Shown piece by piece: positions 8,948-17,040 of a stretch of DNA of 45,069 nt (its first letter is position 1; each line of letters begins with the position of its first letter). The DNA is taken from contig NZ_JWID01000013.1 in the NCBI RefSeq assembly GCF_001466305.1, forward strand, positions 1-45,069. The letters run 5' to 3'. A model generated the notes under the pieces. That model ran no database searches, was not told where the DNA came from, and worked only from the letters and a program-made list of their open reading frames with translations. Position numbers and translations under genes: made by a program. This DNA is from Defluviitalea phaphyphila. Its GTDB lineage: Bacteria; Bacillota; Clostridia; Lachnospirales; Defluviitaleaceae.

Positions 8948-9724
8948 TCATACCCCCTCAAAACTGTTTCTCACCTTTGCAATTAAAGCGGTATATTCCG
9001 GTGTATTTTTTATTTCTATAGTTCTTGGTCTTGGAAGATCTACATTAATTACTGCTGATAATCTTCCTGGATGGGGAGATAAAACACAAATTTTGTCTGA
9101 AAGAAATACGGATTCTGATATATTATGAGTAACAAAAATAATAGTTTTGTTTGTTTTTCTCCAAATATTTAATAAATCTTCGTGGAGTTTTTCTCTTGTA
9201 AATTCATCTAAAGCTGAAAATGGCTCGTCCATTAATAAAATTTCAGGGCGAATAACTAAGGCTCTTGCAATCCCTACTCTTTGCTGCATACCTCCACTTA
9301 GTTGCCTTGGATAATGTTCCATAAATTCTTTTAGCCCAACCATCTCAAGCATAGCTTCTGCTCTTTCTTTTCTTTCTGCTTTTGGAACTTTCATAATTTC
9401 TAAGGGAAGTTCTACATTTTTTCTGACATTTCTCCAATCATATAAAACAGGACTTTGGAAAACTATACCGTACTTCTTTTTAAGTCTTGCTTCTTTAGGA
9501 GTTTCTCCACCAATTTCAACACTTCCTGAAGTGGGTTGTAATAAGTCTGCAATTATTCTTAATAATGTTGTTTTCCCACAACCAGAAGGTCCTAATAAAG
9601 ATACAAATTCTCCCTTGTTAATGTCTAAAGAGACACTTGTTAGGGCTGTTACTTTTTGTGTTCCATTATCAAACTCCATCCCTACATTATTTAAGACTAT
9701 TTCTTTTTCTATGGTATTCTTCAT
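8948..9724 (-). CDS. ABC transporter ATP-binding protein (SsuB/TauB-like)
   Basis: First gene of the pyrimidine/hydantoin operon. The nucleotide-binding domain is complete: Walker A GPSGCGKTT, Q-loop FQSPVLYDWRNV, signature LSGGMQQRVGIARAL, Walker B ILLMDEPFSALD and the switch His in IIFVTHNISE. The C-terminal LSPHPGRLSAVINVDLPRPR segment is typical of the SsuB/TauB nitrate-sulfonate-taurine group. I use the ATG at 9724 (MKNTIEKE), which is preceded by GGAGATG at suitable spacing; the longer frame would start at TTG at 9739. A promoter, a palindrome and a terminator-like hairpin lie upstream (9782-9896). Confidence 0.92.
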   Translation of the reverse strand: MKNTIEKEIVLNNVGMEFDNGTQKVTALTSVSLDINKGEFVSLLGPSGCGKTTLLRIIADLLQPTSGSVEIGGETPKEARLKKKYGIVFQSPVLYDWRNVRKNVELPLEIMKVPKAERKERAEAMLEMVGLKEFMEHYPRQLSGGMQQRVGIARALVIRPEILLMDEPFSALDEFTREKLHEDLLNIWRKTNKTIIFVTHNISESVFLSDKICVLSPHPGRLSAVINVDLPRPRTIEIKNTPEYTALIAKVRNSFEGV

Positions 9725-9781
9725 TTTTATCATCTCCAATCTCTTTACTTAACAAGGTTATTTATAATTCTCTTTAAATTT

Positions 9782-9808
9782 AAAAAGGCCTATGATTTCT
9801 CATAGGCC
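9782..9808 (-). terminator. Intrinsic terminator or attenuator ahead of the ABC/pyrimidine operon
   Basis: A perfect 9-bp stem GGCCTATGA/TCATAGGCC (9787-9795 with 9800-9808) has a four-base loop and, on the minus strand, is followed by TTTTTAAATTT. It could end the chemotaxis gene transcript. However, the only convincing promoter for the ABC operon lies upstream of it (9829-9858), so it would also sit in that operon's 5' leader and could act as an attenuator. Confidence 0.75.
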
Positions 9809-9828
9809 CCTTTACCTTTGTTGAAACA

Positions 9829-9896
9829 AGTATACTATATTAATTTAAAAATTACAAGTATCAATTGAACACATATTATTGTGCAGTTGCACAATG
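9829..9896 (-). promoter_or_regulatory. Promoter with upstream palindrome for the pyrimidine operon
   Basis: On the minus strand TTGTAA (plus 9853-9858) and TATACT (plus 9829-9834) are 18 bases apart. About 20 bases upstream of the -35 lies the palindrome ATTGTGCAGTTGCACAAT (9879-9896), two 8-bp half-sites around two bases. This is the placement expected of an activator site. The PucR-type protein at the operon end is the obvious candidate, by inference. Confidence 0.5.
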
Positions 9897-9929
9897 GGTT
9901 AGTTTCCTTAAACAATAAAAAGGCATAAT

Positions 9930-11336
9930 TTAAAGCTTAAAAGTATTTACAATTTCCATTAATTTTATAGCAACTTCATTTAAATTTTGAGCAGTTGATG
10001 CCACTTCTTCTGATGATGCAGTCAATTCTTCAGAAGATGCTGCTACTTCTTCTGTGGCTGATGAGTTTTCTTCCGTAACAGCACTTACTTGTTCTACTCT
10101 TTCCATAACAATATCTTTAGACTTTACAATGCCCTTCATAACGCTATAGGTTTTCTCCATAAGAGGTGCTATATTTTCAACAGAAATTAATATATCTTCA
10201 AGGGTTTTTACAGTATTCCCAACGGATGTTGCTTGTTTTTTTACAGATTCTTCTACATTCCTTGATGTATTTATTACTTCATCTACATCTTTTGCAATAT
10301 AGGAAACAAGATTTGCAATTTTTTCAGTGGAATGTTTAGATTCATCTGCCAATTTACGTATCTCTTCTGCTACGACTGCAAAACCACTTCCATGTTCTCC
10401 TGCTCTTGCTGCTTCTATAGCTGCATTAAGGGCTAGTAGATTTGTTTGTTCTGATATTCCCGATATTATTTCTGTAATACCACTGATTTCTTTTACTGAA
10501 TTTGTTAATGTTTCTACTTTATTTGCCACTAATGCAAAGGAATTTTTTATTTCTTCTATAGATTTTTCTAAGACATTCATTTCTTCTCTACCTATATTTG
10601 TACTTTTCTTTGTATTCTCTGTCTCATTTTTTATATCTTCTAATCTTTTATATACATTATCAATATTATCTGTTAATTCTGATAGAGAATCTGCAATATC
10701 TGATAAATCTTGTGTCTGATTTATAGCACCACTTGCCACTTGCTGCATCGCCGATGCCAGTTCCTGTGATGATACAGACATTTCTTCCGATATATCTGAA
10801 AGACTCTTAGATTGAGATGTTAAACTGCTAGAATTATCCTGTACTTCACCTAGTGCTTTTTTCATATTTTTAATTACTTTCGCTAAAAAACGGTTCATTT
10901 GAGCAAATTCATTCTTACCATCTTCATCTAAATCAACCATAAAATCATAATTCGACAATCTTTCTAAAACACCATTAATTTGAGATATGAATCTTTTAAT
11001 CACATACATCAAATATAAAATCATTATCGTTATAATAATAATTATTGCTAGTGATAATTTGCTAAATAAACTTCTTGAATTTCTATATAATTCATTAGCA
11101 TTATTAACCATATTTTTTATTTCTGTTTGATTTAAAGTTTCTAAATTTTTATGTAATACATTCATGTCATTATTTAATATGGTCATATTCTTTAAAGATA
11201 AATAGACTATATATCCTGTTGAAACTACTGTAAATACTAATATCATAAGTAATATAAAATCTATTTTAATATTTTTTAAAAATTTATTATTTCTTTTTAT
11301 ATTATTCCCTTTTCTAGTTATACCCTTCTCTACCAT
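9930..11336 (-). CDS. Methyl-accepting chemotaxis protein
   Basis: This transducer has 468 residues. Two membrane helices lie at about 28-49 and 93-113 and enclose only about 40 extracellular residues, too short for a standard ligand-binding domain. A HAMP-like stretch follows, then a long coiled-coil signalling domain with the conserved hairpin tip around [20 protein letters not shown] and [15 protein letters not shown]. Ser/Glu/Ala-rich heptads typical of methylation helices appear near the C-terminus ([18 protein letters not shown]). TTAGGAGGGCATTAAA precedes the ATG. A c-di-GMP-I riboswitch and terminator lie directly upstream, so expression is probably gated by c-di-GMP. The ligand is unknown; with so small an outer loop it may sense membrane state or work with a partner. 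Confidence 0.93.
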   Translation of the reverse strand: MVEKGITRKGNNIKRNNKFLKNIKIDFILLMILVFTVVSTGYIVYLSLKNMTILNNDMNVLHKNLETLNQTEIKNMVNNANELYRNSRSLFSKLSLAIIIIITIMILYLMYVIKRFISQINGVLERLSNYDFMVDLDEDGKNEFAQMNRFLAKVIKNMKKALGEVQDNSSSLTSQSKSLSDISEEMSVSSQELASAMQQVASGAINQTQDLSDIADSLSELTDNIDNVYKRLEDIKNETENTKKSTNIGREEMNVLEKSIEEIKNSFALVANKVETLTNSVKEISGITEIISGISEQTNLLALNAAIEAARAGEHGSGFAVVAEEIRKLADESKHSTEKIANLVSYIAKDVDEVINTSRNVEESVKKQATSVGNTVKTLEDILISVENIAPLMEKTYSVMKGIVKSKDIVMERVEQVSAVTEENSSATEEVAASSEELTASSEEVASTAQNLNEVAIKLMEIVNTFKL

Positions 11337-11448
11337 TTTAATGCCCTCCTAAGTATGTTTAAACATAATTTTTTAAATATTCATTCTACTTATTTCTTGC
11401 TTGCCATTTAAAATTCCCCCTTTTCTTTTTAAATTTAACTATTTTGTC

Positions 11449-11478
11449 AAAAAAAAAAGCCTTTTTTACTAAAGGCTT
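11449..11478 (-). terminator. Riboswitch expression-platform terminator
   Basis: On the minus strand the stem AAGCCTTT/AAAGGCTT (11457-11464 with 11471-11478) is followed by about ten T. It comes shortly after the c-di-GMP aptamer and ahead of the chemotaxis gene, as expected of a transcriptional expression platform. Confidence 0.85.
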
Positions 11479-11496
11479 AAAGAACTTAAAACTTTT

Positions 11497-11572
11497 TTGC
11501 AACTGGCTGCCATAGTTTCCCCTTAGGCCCTTTAGCTTTGCGTCCCTGCTTTTCAACAGGTTTGCCACTATA
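11497..11572 (-). ncRNA. c-di-GMP-I (GEMM) riboswitch
   Basis: On the minus strand the sequence runs GGCAAACCTGTTGAAAAGCA, then GGGACGCAAAGCTAAAGGG, then CCTAAGG and ATGGCAGCCAGTTGC. These are the hallmark elements of the GEMM-I aptamer: the GACGCAAAGC core, the tetraloop stem with GAAA-like loop, and the terminal GGCAGCCAGTTGCC-like helix. GEMM-I RNAs commonly control chemotaxis and motility genes in Clostridia. A terminator follows, then the chemotaxis gene. Whether c-di-GMP turns expression on or off depends on how the terminator competes with the terminal aptamer helix, which I could not resolve. Confidence 0.9.
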
Positions 11573-11739
11573 TGTATATACTTTACTTAGTATATTTGTA
11601 ATAGGACTTTTATCTTACTATTGTATTATATCATATATGTATGCATTTTTGTTGAAAATTATCGATTTTTGCCTAATTTTTAGTTGTCGAATAGTTATCA
11701 TATTAAAATTAATCAAATAATAAAATATACCTAAAAGTA

Positions 11740-11768
11740 TTGACATAATTTTGAATATGTTGTATATT
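11740..11768 (+). promoter_or_regulatory. Sigma-A-type promoter, rightward
   Basis: TTGACA (11740-11745) and TATATT (11763-11768) are 17 bases apart. It faces the lipoprotein gene at 12086, implying an untranslated leader of roughly 310 bases. The remaining non-coding stretch (11573-11952) is very A+T-rich, and apart from this promoter I see no structured element there. Confidence 0.6.
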
Positions 11769-11952
11769 TATGCGGGGTTAGGACTTATATGAATATAAAA
11801 TAAATTATTGAATAGTTATTATAAATATATTAAATATTTATTTTTTAGTTTATAAATTAAATCTTTAACTTCTTTAAGTAGTTAAACTAATCAAGTAAAA
11901 TTTTTATAATTTTAGGCGTTAAATTATTTATAGATATGTTTATCAAACTTAG

Positions 11953-12072
11953 GTAATTTATAACTCCGGAAATGTAAAAATCAAGTTTTAATATAAATAA
12001 ATAATAAAATATGTAATTTATAACTCCGGAATTATAAAAAGCCAAGTTTTGATATAAATAAAAAAATAAAAA
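11953..12072. repeat. 60-bp tandem duplication upstream of lipoprotein gene
   Basis: Two copies of about 60 bases start at 11953 and 12013 with GTAATTTATAACTCCGGAA and continue through AAGTTTTRATATAAATAAA. Each copy contains a TTATAA...CCGG...TTATAA-like interrupted palindrome, best preserved in the second copy. The pair sits directly ahead of the ribosome binding site of the 12086 gene, so it may be a doubled operator or a recent slippage duplication. Confidence 0.8.
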
Positions 12073-12085
12073 GGAGAGGAATTTA

Positions 12086-12745
12086 GTGAGAAATAAAAAG
12101 TTTTTATCAATCTTACTAGTATTAATATTTTCAATATCTATATTTTCAGGATGTGGTAAAAAGGAGAAAGAGATTACATTAGGAACTTTTGAAAATAACA
12201 AATATTCAAATGATTATTTTGGTTTTACAATGGAATTCCCAGAAGACTGGCATATTGCAACTGATGAAGAAAGAGAGGCTTTAATGGCTGCAACTGCAGA
12301 AATAGTATCAAAAGTTGATGAAGATTTAGCAGAAGATATAGATTTAGCTTCACAAGAAACTTTATATTTAGCATTGGCATATAAATATCCACCATTAGAA
12401 TATACAGGAGGTTTCAATCCAAATATCAGTTGTAAAGCTAACAATTTAGGATTAATCGATAGTGTTATAATAAAAACTGGAAAAGATTATTTAGAATATT
12501 CAAAAGAAGCACTAGAGGAAACAGATTTAGGATATAAAATTGGTGATATAAGTACAGAAAAAATTGGAGATACAGATTTTTATGTACTTGATGTATCTTT
12601 AGAAAGTCCAGTAATAACTGTTTATCAAAAGTATTATGTAAAGATAATTGATAAATATGCATTATCATATTTATTAACATATTCATCAGAAGAAGAAAAA
12701 AATGAATTAACAGACATACTAAATACAGTAAGCTTTGAAAAATAA
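12086..12745 (+). CDS. Putative lipoprotein, unknown function
   Basis: This protein has 219 residues, and I do not recognise a specific family. It begins at GTG, with AAGGAGAGG at good distance. An N-terminal signal sequence with lipobox ISIFSGC (Cys23) predicts a lipid-anchored exported protein. The mature part has KYSNDYFGFTMEFPEDWHIA, a motif seen at the start of many small Firmicute envelope proteins with a PsbP/DUF-like fold, then acidic alpha/beta sequence ending NELTDILNTVSFEK. It is the only plus-strand gene in the left third of the window. A rightward promoter lies at 11740, a doubled 60-bp element immediately upstream and a terminator at 12795. Confidence 0.85.
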   Translation: MRNKKFLSILLVLIFSISIFSGCGKKEKEITLGTFENNKYSNDYFGFTMEFPEDWHIATDEEREALMAATAEIVSKVDEDLAEDIDLASQETLYLALAYKYPPLEYTGGFNPNISCKANNLGLIDSVIIKTGKDYLEYSKEALEETDLGYKIGDISTEKIGDTDFYVLDVSLESPVITVYQKYYVKIIDKYALSYLLTYSSEEEKNELTDILNTVSFEK

Positions 12746-12794
12746 ACTAAAAACTTAAATGATAAGCAAATATAATAAAATACATAATCAGTAA

Positions 12795-12826
12795 TTGGAG
12801 AGGGTTTTTATTCCTTCTCCATTTTT
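12795..12826 (+). terminator. Intrinsic terminator of the lipoprotein gene
   Basis: GGAGAGGG (12797-12804) pairs with CCTTCTCC (12813-12820) with one mismatch around an A/T loop, followed by ATTTTTAG on the plus strand. Confidence 0.75.
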
Positions 12827-12863
12827 AGTTTGCAAACTTAATAATTAATCTTTAATTAAAAAA

Positions 12864-13307
12864 TTAAATTATATCTTCAACTATATAGAGCATTTTTGTT
12901 TCTGGAATAAAAAGAAAATATATTTTTGAATTGTCTTCTTTTATTTCTGTGTAATATTTGTATTCTTTATTATAGTCGGGAATGGGAATATTTTTCTTTG
13001 AGATATCAAAGTTATTAAGTATCTTATCTATTTCTGCTTCTATTTGAACATTTTTCCCATCTATCCAATCTAAAGCCTTATTAATTTCTTCTTCATTTTT
13101 ATACTCAAATATGTGATACTTTTCTCCATCACCATGAAAATTAGCCCCACTATCTGTAGAATAAACTTCTTTATATGAGTTTGGAAGTTTAATATCCCAA
13201 TTTAAATTAATTATTTTTGCATAATTGTTTGTTTTCATATAAAAAAATACTCCAGAAAGAATGACAAATAATAAAAGAATACTTATTAATTTTAGTGGCT
13301 TTTTCAT
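12864..13307 (-). CDS. Small membrane-anchored protein, unknown function
   Basis: This protein has 147 residues. A basic N-terminus and one hydrophobic helix (about residues 6-23, LKLISILLLFVILSGVFF) suggest a signal anchor with an extracellular C-terminal part. There is no lipobox cysteine. The outer part is rich in Lys, Glu and aromatic residues (SYKEVYSTDSGANFHGDGEK region) and resembles small secreted clostridial proteins of unknown function. GAGAGGAGATAGATA precedes the ATG. It converges with the lipoprotein gene at 12086 and is not obviously linked to either neighbouring operon. Confidence 0.75.
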   Translation of the reverse strand: MKKPLKLISILLLFVILSGVFFYMKTNNYAKIINLNWDIKLPNSYKEVYSTDSGANFHGDGEKYHIFEYKNEEEINKALDWIDGKNVQIEAEIDKILNNFDISKKNIPIPDYNKEYKYYTEIKEDNSKIYFLFIPETKMLYIVEDII

Positions 13308-13410
13308 TATCTATCTCCTCTCAAATTTTGAATATTTAAATTATATCATATAATTTTTCTTTTGAATATATTAACCTAGATACATGTTAATTGAAAAATT
13401 GTTAAACTAT

Positions 13411-13459
13411 AAAACAAAAAAATCTATGAATTAGCTAAAATATCTAATCCATAGATTTT
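13411..13459 (-). terminator. Terminator at the end of the sugar/nucleoside operon
   Basis: AAAATCTATGAATTAG (from about 13419) pairs with CTAATCCATAGATTTT with one mismatch. On the minus strand it is followed by TTTTTTTGTTTTA. It lies just past the TauE/SafE stop codon and closes the long leftward operon. Confidence 0.8.
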
Positions 13460-13470
13460 GTCTTAATATA

Positions 13471-14172
13471 TTATAAAAATACACTCACTCCGGAAATTAA
13501 TACTAATATATTTGCCATTTTCATAAATTTTTCTTGTGATATCTTTTTATGAATTAAGTTGCCCAATATTACTCCTACTGCTAAAGGAATAAATAAAAAC
13601 ACTGTAAGTTTAATTTCACTTGTAGTAATAAAAAACCAGTTTTGCAAAACAAATATTGAACACAACATTACCCAAATAGTAGAAGAAGTAGCTCGAAATT
13701 CTTCTTTATCTTTAGTCATAGAAACAAGAACTACTACAAGTAAAGGGCCTCCTGATGTAAATAATCCCTGAGCTATACCGGCAAAAATTAAAATTATTTT
13801 TGTTAAAAAATCAGGTACTGTTATTACCTTTTTTATAAATAGATTTTTTAAAGCTATTGCTATAATCATTACTCCATATAATACTATCAATAATTCACGA
13901 TTTACATGGGAATATATAATATATGCTAGAAACATTCCTATAACAAGCCATGTTGTAGTTTTCTTTAATGCATCTATATTAATTTTTTTATAATCTTTTA
14001 AAACTATATAACCACTTGATGCTAAAGCTATAAAATTTAAAACTATTCTAGCTGAATCCATACCAATAAGTCGAATAAACATTGGCATAGCCAGCATACT
14101 TCCTGCAAATCCAGTCATTGCTTGCACAATATTACTTAAAAATGTGATGAGTAACAATATAAAATATTTCAT
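13471..14172 (-). CDS. TauE/SafE-family anion exporter
   Basis: This integral membrane protein has 233 residues and about seven or eight hydrophobic segments. Family landmarks are the N-terminal MTGFAGSMLAMPMFIRLIG segment and the matching repeat later, GLFTSGGPLLVVVLVSM. TauE/SafE proteins move sulfite, sulfonates or other small organic anions out of (sometimes into) the cell. It is the last gene of the leftward operon and its only exporter-like member, so it may remove an anionic end product of the pathway. A sulfonated product is one possibility but nothing else in the operon proves sulfur chemistry. Confidence 0.8.
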   Translation of the reverse strand: MKYFILLLITFLSNIVQAMTGFAGSMLAMPMFIRLIGMDSARIVLNFIALASSGYIVLKDYKKINIDALKKTTTWLVIGMFLAYIIYSHVNRELLIVLYGVMIIAIALKNLFIKKVITVPDFLTKIILIFAGIAQGLFTSGGPLLVVVLVSMTKDKEEFRATSSTIWVMLCSIFVLQNWFFITTSEIKLTVFLFIPLAVGVILGNLIHKKISQEKFMKMANILVLISGVSVFL

Positions 14173-14291
14173 CTCTCTATCCCTTTATATATTTAATTTT
14201 TATATCTATATTTAAATTAATCCCCGTTTTTAAAACATATAAGCTTATATAAATTTATAAAAAATAATAACTTACCTGATATATAGTTTTA

Positions 14292-15434
14292 TTATTTTAA
14301 ACTCTCAAACAAATCTTTAACAGTTTCTTTTTCTAGTTTTACAGGATTTAGACCCATACATCCATGCTGCATAGCATCTTTTGTCATTTTTTCTATTTCT
14401 TCAGATTTCATATCATAATCAGATAAATCCATTTTTGTCTCTAATTGAATAAATAACTTATCTAATTTATCCTTCATTTTAGATATTGCTTCTCCTATGG
14501 TATTATCTGATTTATCTAAATAATCTACCAATAATTTAATATTTTTACCCTTATCTCCAACATAATCAAGTGCATTTTTTTGAATAACTGCACATGCTAA
14601 ACCATGAGGAATACTGTATTGACTTGTAAGCTGGCATCCCATAGCATGTCCTATTGTTCCACAGCAGTGACTCATAGCCATGCCTGCAAGTAATGCTGCA
14701 AAAGACATATTACTTCTTGCTTTAATATTTTCTCCATCTATTCTAGCTAAGTTTAGATTATCTAAAATTAGTTCTATAGCATGAATAGCCATAATATTAG
14801 TTAATGGATTTTCGATGGTTGATACTAAAGATTCAAGTGCATGACTTAATGCATCTAAACCAGTTGAAACTGTAACACTTGGCGGCATTCCAACAGTCAA
14901 TAAAGGATCAATTATGGCTACCTTAGGTATAATCAAATCTGAAGTAATACTTTCTTTTAAATTTGTTTCTTCATCTGTTATTACAGAGTATTTAGATACT
15001 TCAGAACCTGTACCTGCTGTAGTAGGAACTGCTATTATAGGTAGTGCTTGTTTAATTGGAAGTTTATTTTCTGCAGAATCGTAGTATTCTTTTACATCAT
15101 GAGGAGTATAGGCCAAAACAGCCGCTCCTTTAGCACTGTCAATAGGGCTTCCCCCTCCAAAGACTACTAATCCATCTCCCTTATGGTCTTCTACAAATTT
15201 TTTTAATTTCATTACTAAATCACTTGTAGGATTAGGTAGTACTTCATCAAAAATTGTAACATTTTTAATTTTTTCTATTGCTTCTTTTATAGCAGGTATT
15301 TGAATAAGAACTTTATCTGTTACAACAATAGGATTTTTTATTCCTAATGCTTCTATATAATCTTTCATTTTATCTACTGAATGTTGACCAAATTCAATCT
15401 TTGTTGGACAATAAAATTCAAAAGAATCTAACAT
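14292..15434 (-). CDS. Iron-containing alcohol dehydrogenase
   Basis: This group III (Fe-dependent) NAD(P)H alcohol dehydrogenase has the normal length of 380 residues. The nucleotide-binding motif GGGSPIDSAK is at about 93-102. The metal ligands are present: Asp194 and His198 in TGLDALSHAL, His263 in TIGHAMG and His277 in SIPHG. These enzymes reduce short aldehydes such as lactaldehyde, glycolaldehyde or butyraldehyde. In this operon it follows an aldolase, so it most likely reduces the aldehyde released with DHAP and regenerates NAD+. It is separated from the upstream nhaC-like gene by a large stem-loop (15483-15529). Confidence 0.92.
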   Translation of the reverse strand: MLDSFEFYCPTKIEFGQHSVDKMKDYIEALGIKNPIVVTDKVLIQIPAIKEAIEKIKNVTIFDEVLPNPTSDLVMKLKKFVEDHKGDGLVVFGGGSPIDSAKGAAVLAYTPHDVKEYYDSAENKLPIKQALPIIAVPTTAGTGSEVSKYSVITDEETNLKESITSDLIIPKVAIIDPLLTVGMPPSVTVSTGLDALSHALESLVSTIENPLTNIMAIHAIELILDNLNLARIDGENIKARSNMSFAALLAGMAMSHCCGTIGHAMGCQLTSQYSIPHGLACAVIQKNALDYVGDKGKNIKLLVDYLDKSDNTIGEAISKMKDKLDKLFIQLETKMDLSDYDMKSEEIEKMTKDAMQHGCMGLNPVKLEKETVKDLFESLK

Positions 15435-15482
15435 AATTTTCTCTCCTTATTTTATATATTTCATAATTAATTTAATCTATAT

Positions 15483-15529
15483 AATATTGACTCCAATGTA
15501 AAACTAATCTTAACATCGGAGTCAATATT
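15483..15529 (-). other. Long intercistronic stem-loop
   Basis: AATATTGACTCCAATGT (15483-15499) pairs with ACATCGGAGTCAATATT (15513-15529), a 17-bp stem with two adjacent mismatches and a 13-base loop. No T-run follows on the minus strand. This fits an mRNA-stabilising or processing element between the transporter and dehydrogenase genes better than an intrinsic terminator. Confidence 0.7.
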
Positions 15530-15543
15530 ATAATTAATAATTT

Positions 15544-17013
15544 TTATACTTCTGCATTTTCAATTTTTTTAGCACTCAAATGCTTGTATGTGCCAATTCC
15601 TGTAATTGCTAAGGTTATTGCTACAAAAGGAGTTATCCAGTTCATAACTGCCCAAATAGCATAATCTGCTGTACTAACACCTAGAGTCGTAGCAAAGAAT
15701 ATACCTGCTGGTGTCCATGGCATTAATACTTCAAGTAATGTTCCTGTATCTTCTGATGTTCTAGATAATACTCTTCTATCAATATTATATTCGTCGTATT
15801 TTTTACCCCAGATTTCTGCTAATAAGAAACTACAAGCACCTCCATTAGCTGTAGTAGCTATTAATACAAAACCTGTAATTATAGAAGCAATGATAATAGA
15901 TGCTCTTGATTTACATTTTTTAAATATTGTTGCTGCAGTCACTGTCATTGCATTAATACTTTTTAATATTCCTACGGCAAATAAAATTATAACTAATATA
16001 GCTAATAAACTACCAAAATTCCAGAAACCGCCTCTTTCAAAGTATCCTAGTATATAAACTTCTCCATCTACTGGTTGAGAATATGAATACCAATTTACCA
16101 TATTAAGTTTAAATCCAGAATTAAATCCAGTTAAAACTTGTGCAAATGAAAAGTTTTGGAAAATAATTGCATTTAAAAATGAAATAATAGTTGCTACAAT
16201 CAATACTGGAATAGCTGGTTTTTTCCAAAGAGAGCCAAATAATACAATAACCAATGGAATTAATAAAAACACATTGAAGTTAAATATTCCTGATAAATCT
16301 TGTAATAATGCGACAACTTCTGGAGTATTTAAATTGGTATTTGTTGCTGGGAAAATAAATCCACAAATCGTGTATATAACAATACTTATTAAGGTTGCAG
16401 GCCCTGTTGTCCATACCATTGAACCTACATGGTCATATAAATCTACTTTACAAGCCATGGCAGCAATATTAGTTGCTGCTGATATAGGGGATAATTTATC
16501 TCCAAAATATGCTCCACTAACTACTGCCCCTGCTACGATTGCTGGATTAGCTCCAAGTGCTGTTCCAACTCCCATCATAACTATACCTATAGTTGCTCCT
16601 GAACCCCATGACATTCCTGTAAAAATGGAAAAAATAACTGGTAATATTAAAGCCATCAAATATATTAATCTTGGATGAATAAGTTTAATTCCATAATAGA
16701 TAAGCATTGGTATTAAACCACTCATAATAAATCCTGCAATCAATGGCCCGATAACTAATAATATAAGAAATCCTGGCACTACATCTTGTATACTTTTTAT
16801 CCCTGCTTTTAATATGTCATCCCATTTTTTATTTGTGAATGCTAATATATATAATGTCATTATAATCGCTGCAAAAAACATTACTGATTCTACAGACTGC
16901 TTATATTCAGGTTTTCCTACTAAAACTGGAACAAATAAACCAACTAAAATTACAACAATAAATATAAGAGTTGCCATCATTTGTTTTTTTACTGTGATTT
17001 CTTTATTAAACAT
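15544..17013 (-). CDS. nhaC: NhaC-family Na+/H+ antiporter or Na+-coupled transporter
   Basis: This membrane protein has 489 residues and about 12 hydrophobic helices. NhaC/IT-superfamily motifs are present: FSIFTGMSWGSGATIGIVMM, GAVVSGAYFGDKLSPIS near the middle, and RTSEDTGTLLEVLMPWTPAG near the C-terminus. Family members exchange Na+ for H+ or couple Na+ to organic acids such as malate and lactate. It is the only transporter besides TauE in this catabolic operon, 27 bases downstream of the nucleoside hydrolase gene, so a role in substrate uptake or product/ion exchange is plausible. GGGGGTCTTACA precedes the ATG. Confidence 0.88.
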   Translation of the reverse strand: MFNKEITVKKQMMATLIFIVVILVGLFVPVLVGKPEYKQSVESVMFFAAIIMTLYILAFTNKKWDDILKAGIKSIQDVVPGFLILLVIGPLIAGFIMSGLIPMLIYYGIKLIHPRLIYLMALILPVIFSIFTGMSWGSGATIGIVMMGVGTALGANPAIVAGAVVSGAYFGDKLSPISAATNIAAMACKVDLYDHVGSMVWTTGPATLISIVIYTICGFIFPATNTNLNTPEVVALLQDLSGIFNFNVFLLIPLVIVLFGSLWKKPAIPVLIVATIISFLNAIIFQNFSFAQVLTGFNSGFKLNMVNWYSYSQPVDGEVYILGYFERGGFWNFGSLLAILVIILFAVGILKSINAMTVTAATIFKKCKSRASIIIASIITGFVLIATTANGGACSFLLAEIWGKKYDEYNIDRRVLSRTSEDTGTLLEVLMPWTPAGIFFATTLGVSTADYAIWAVMNWITPFVAITLAITGIGTYKHLSAKKIENAEV

Positions 17014-17040
17014 TGTAAGACCCCCTATAATTTTATAGTT

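Noticed and set aside
11386-11568. 60-codon minus-strand ORF
   Set aside because: It overlaps the c-di-GMP riboswitch and its terminator almost entirely; the translation is basic and repetitive with no sensible start site.
11887-12201. 104-codon minus-strand ORF
   Set aside because: It is antisense to the start of the lipoprotein gene and to the 60-bp tandem repeat; the peptide is A+T-driven low complexity.
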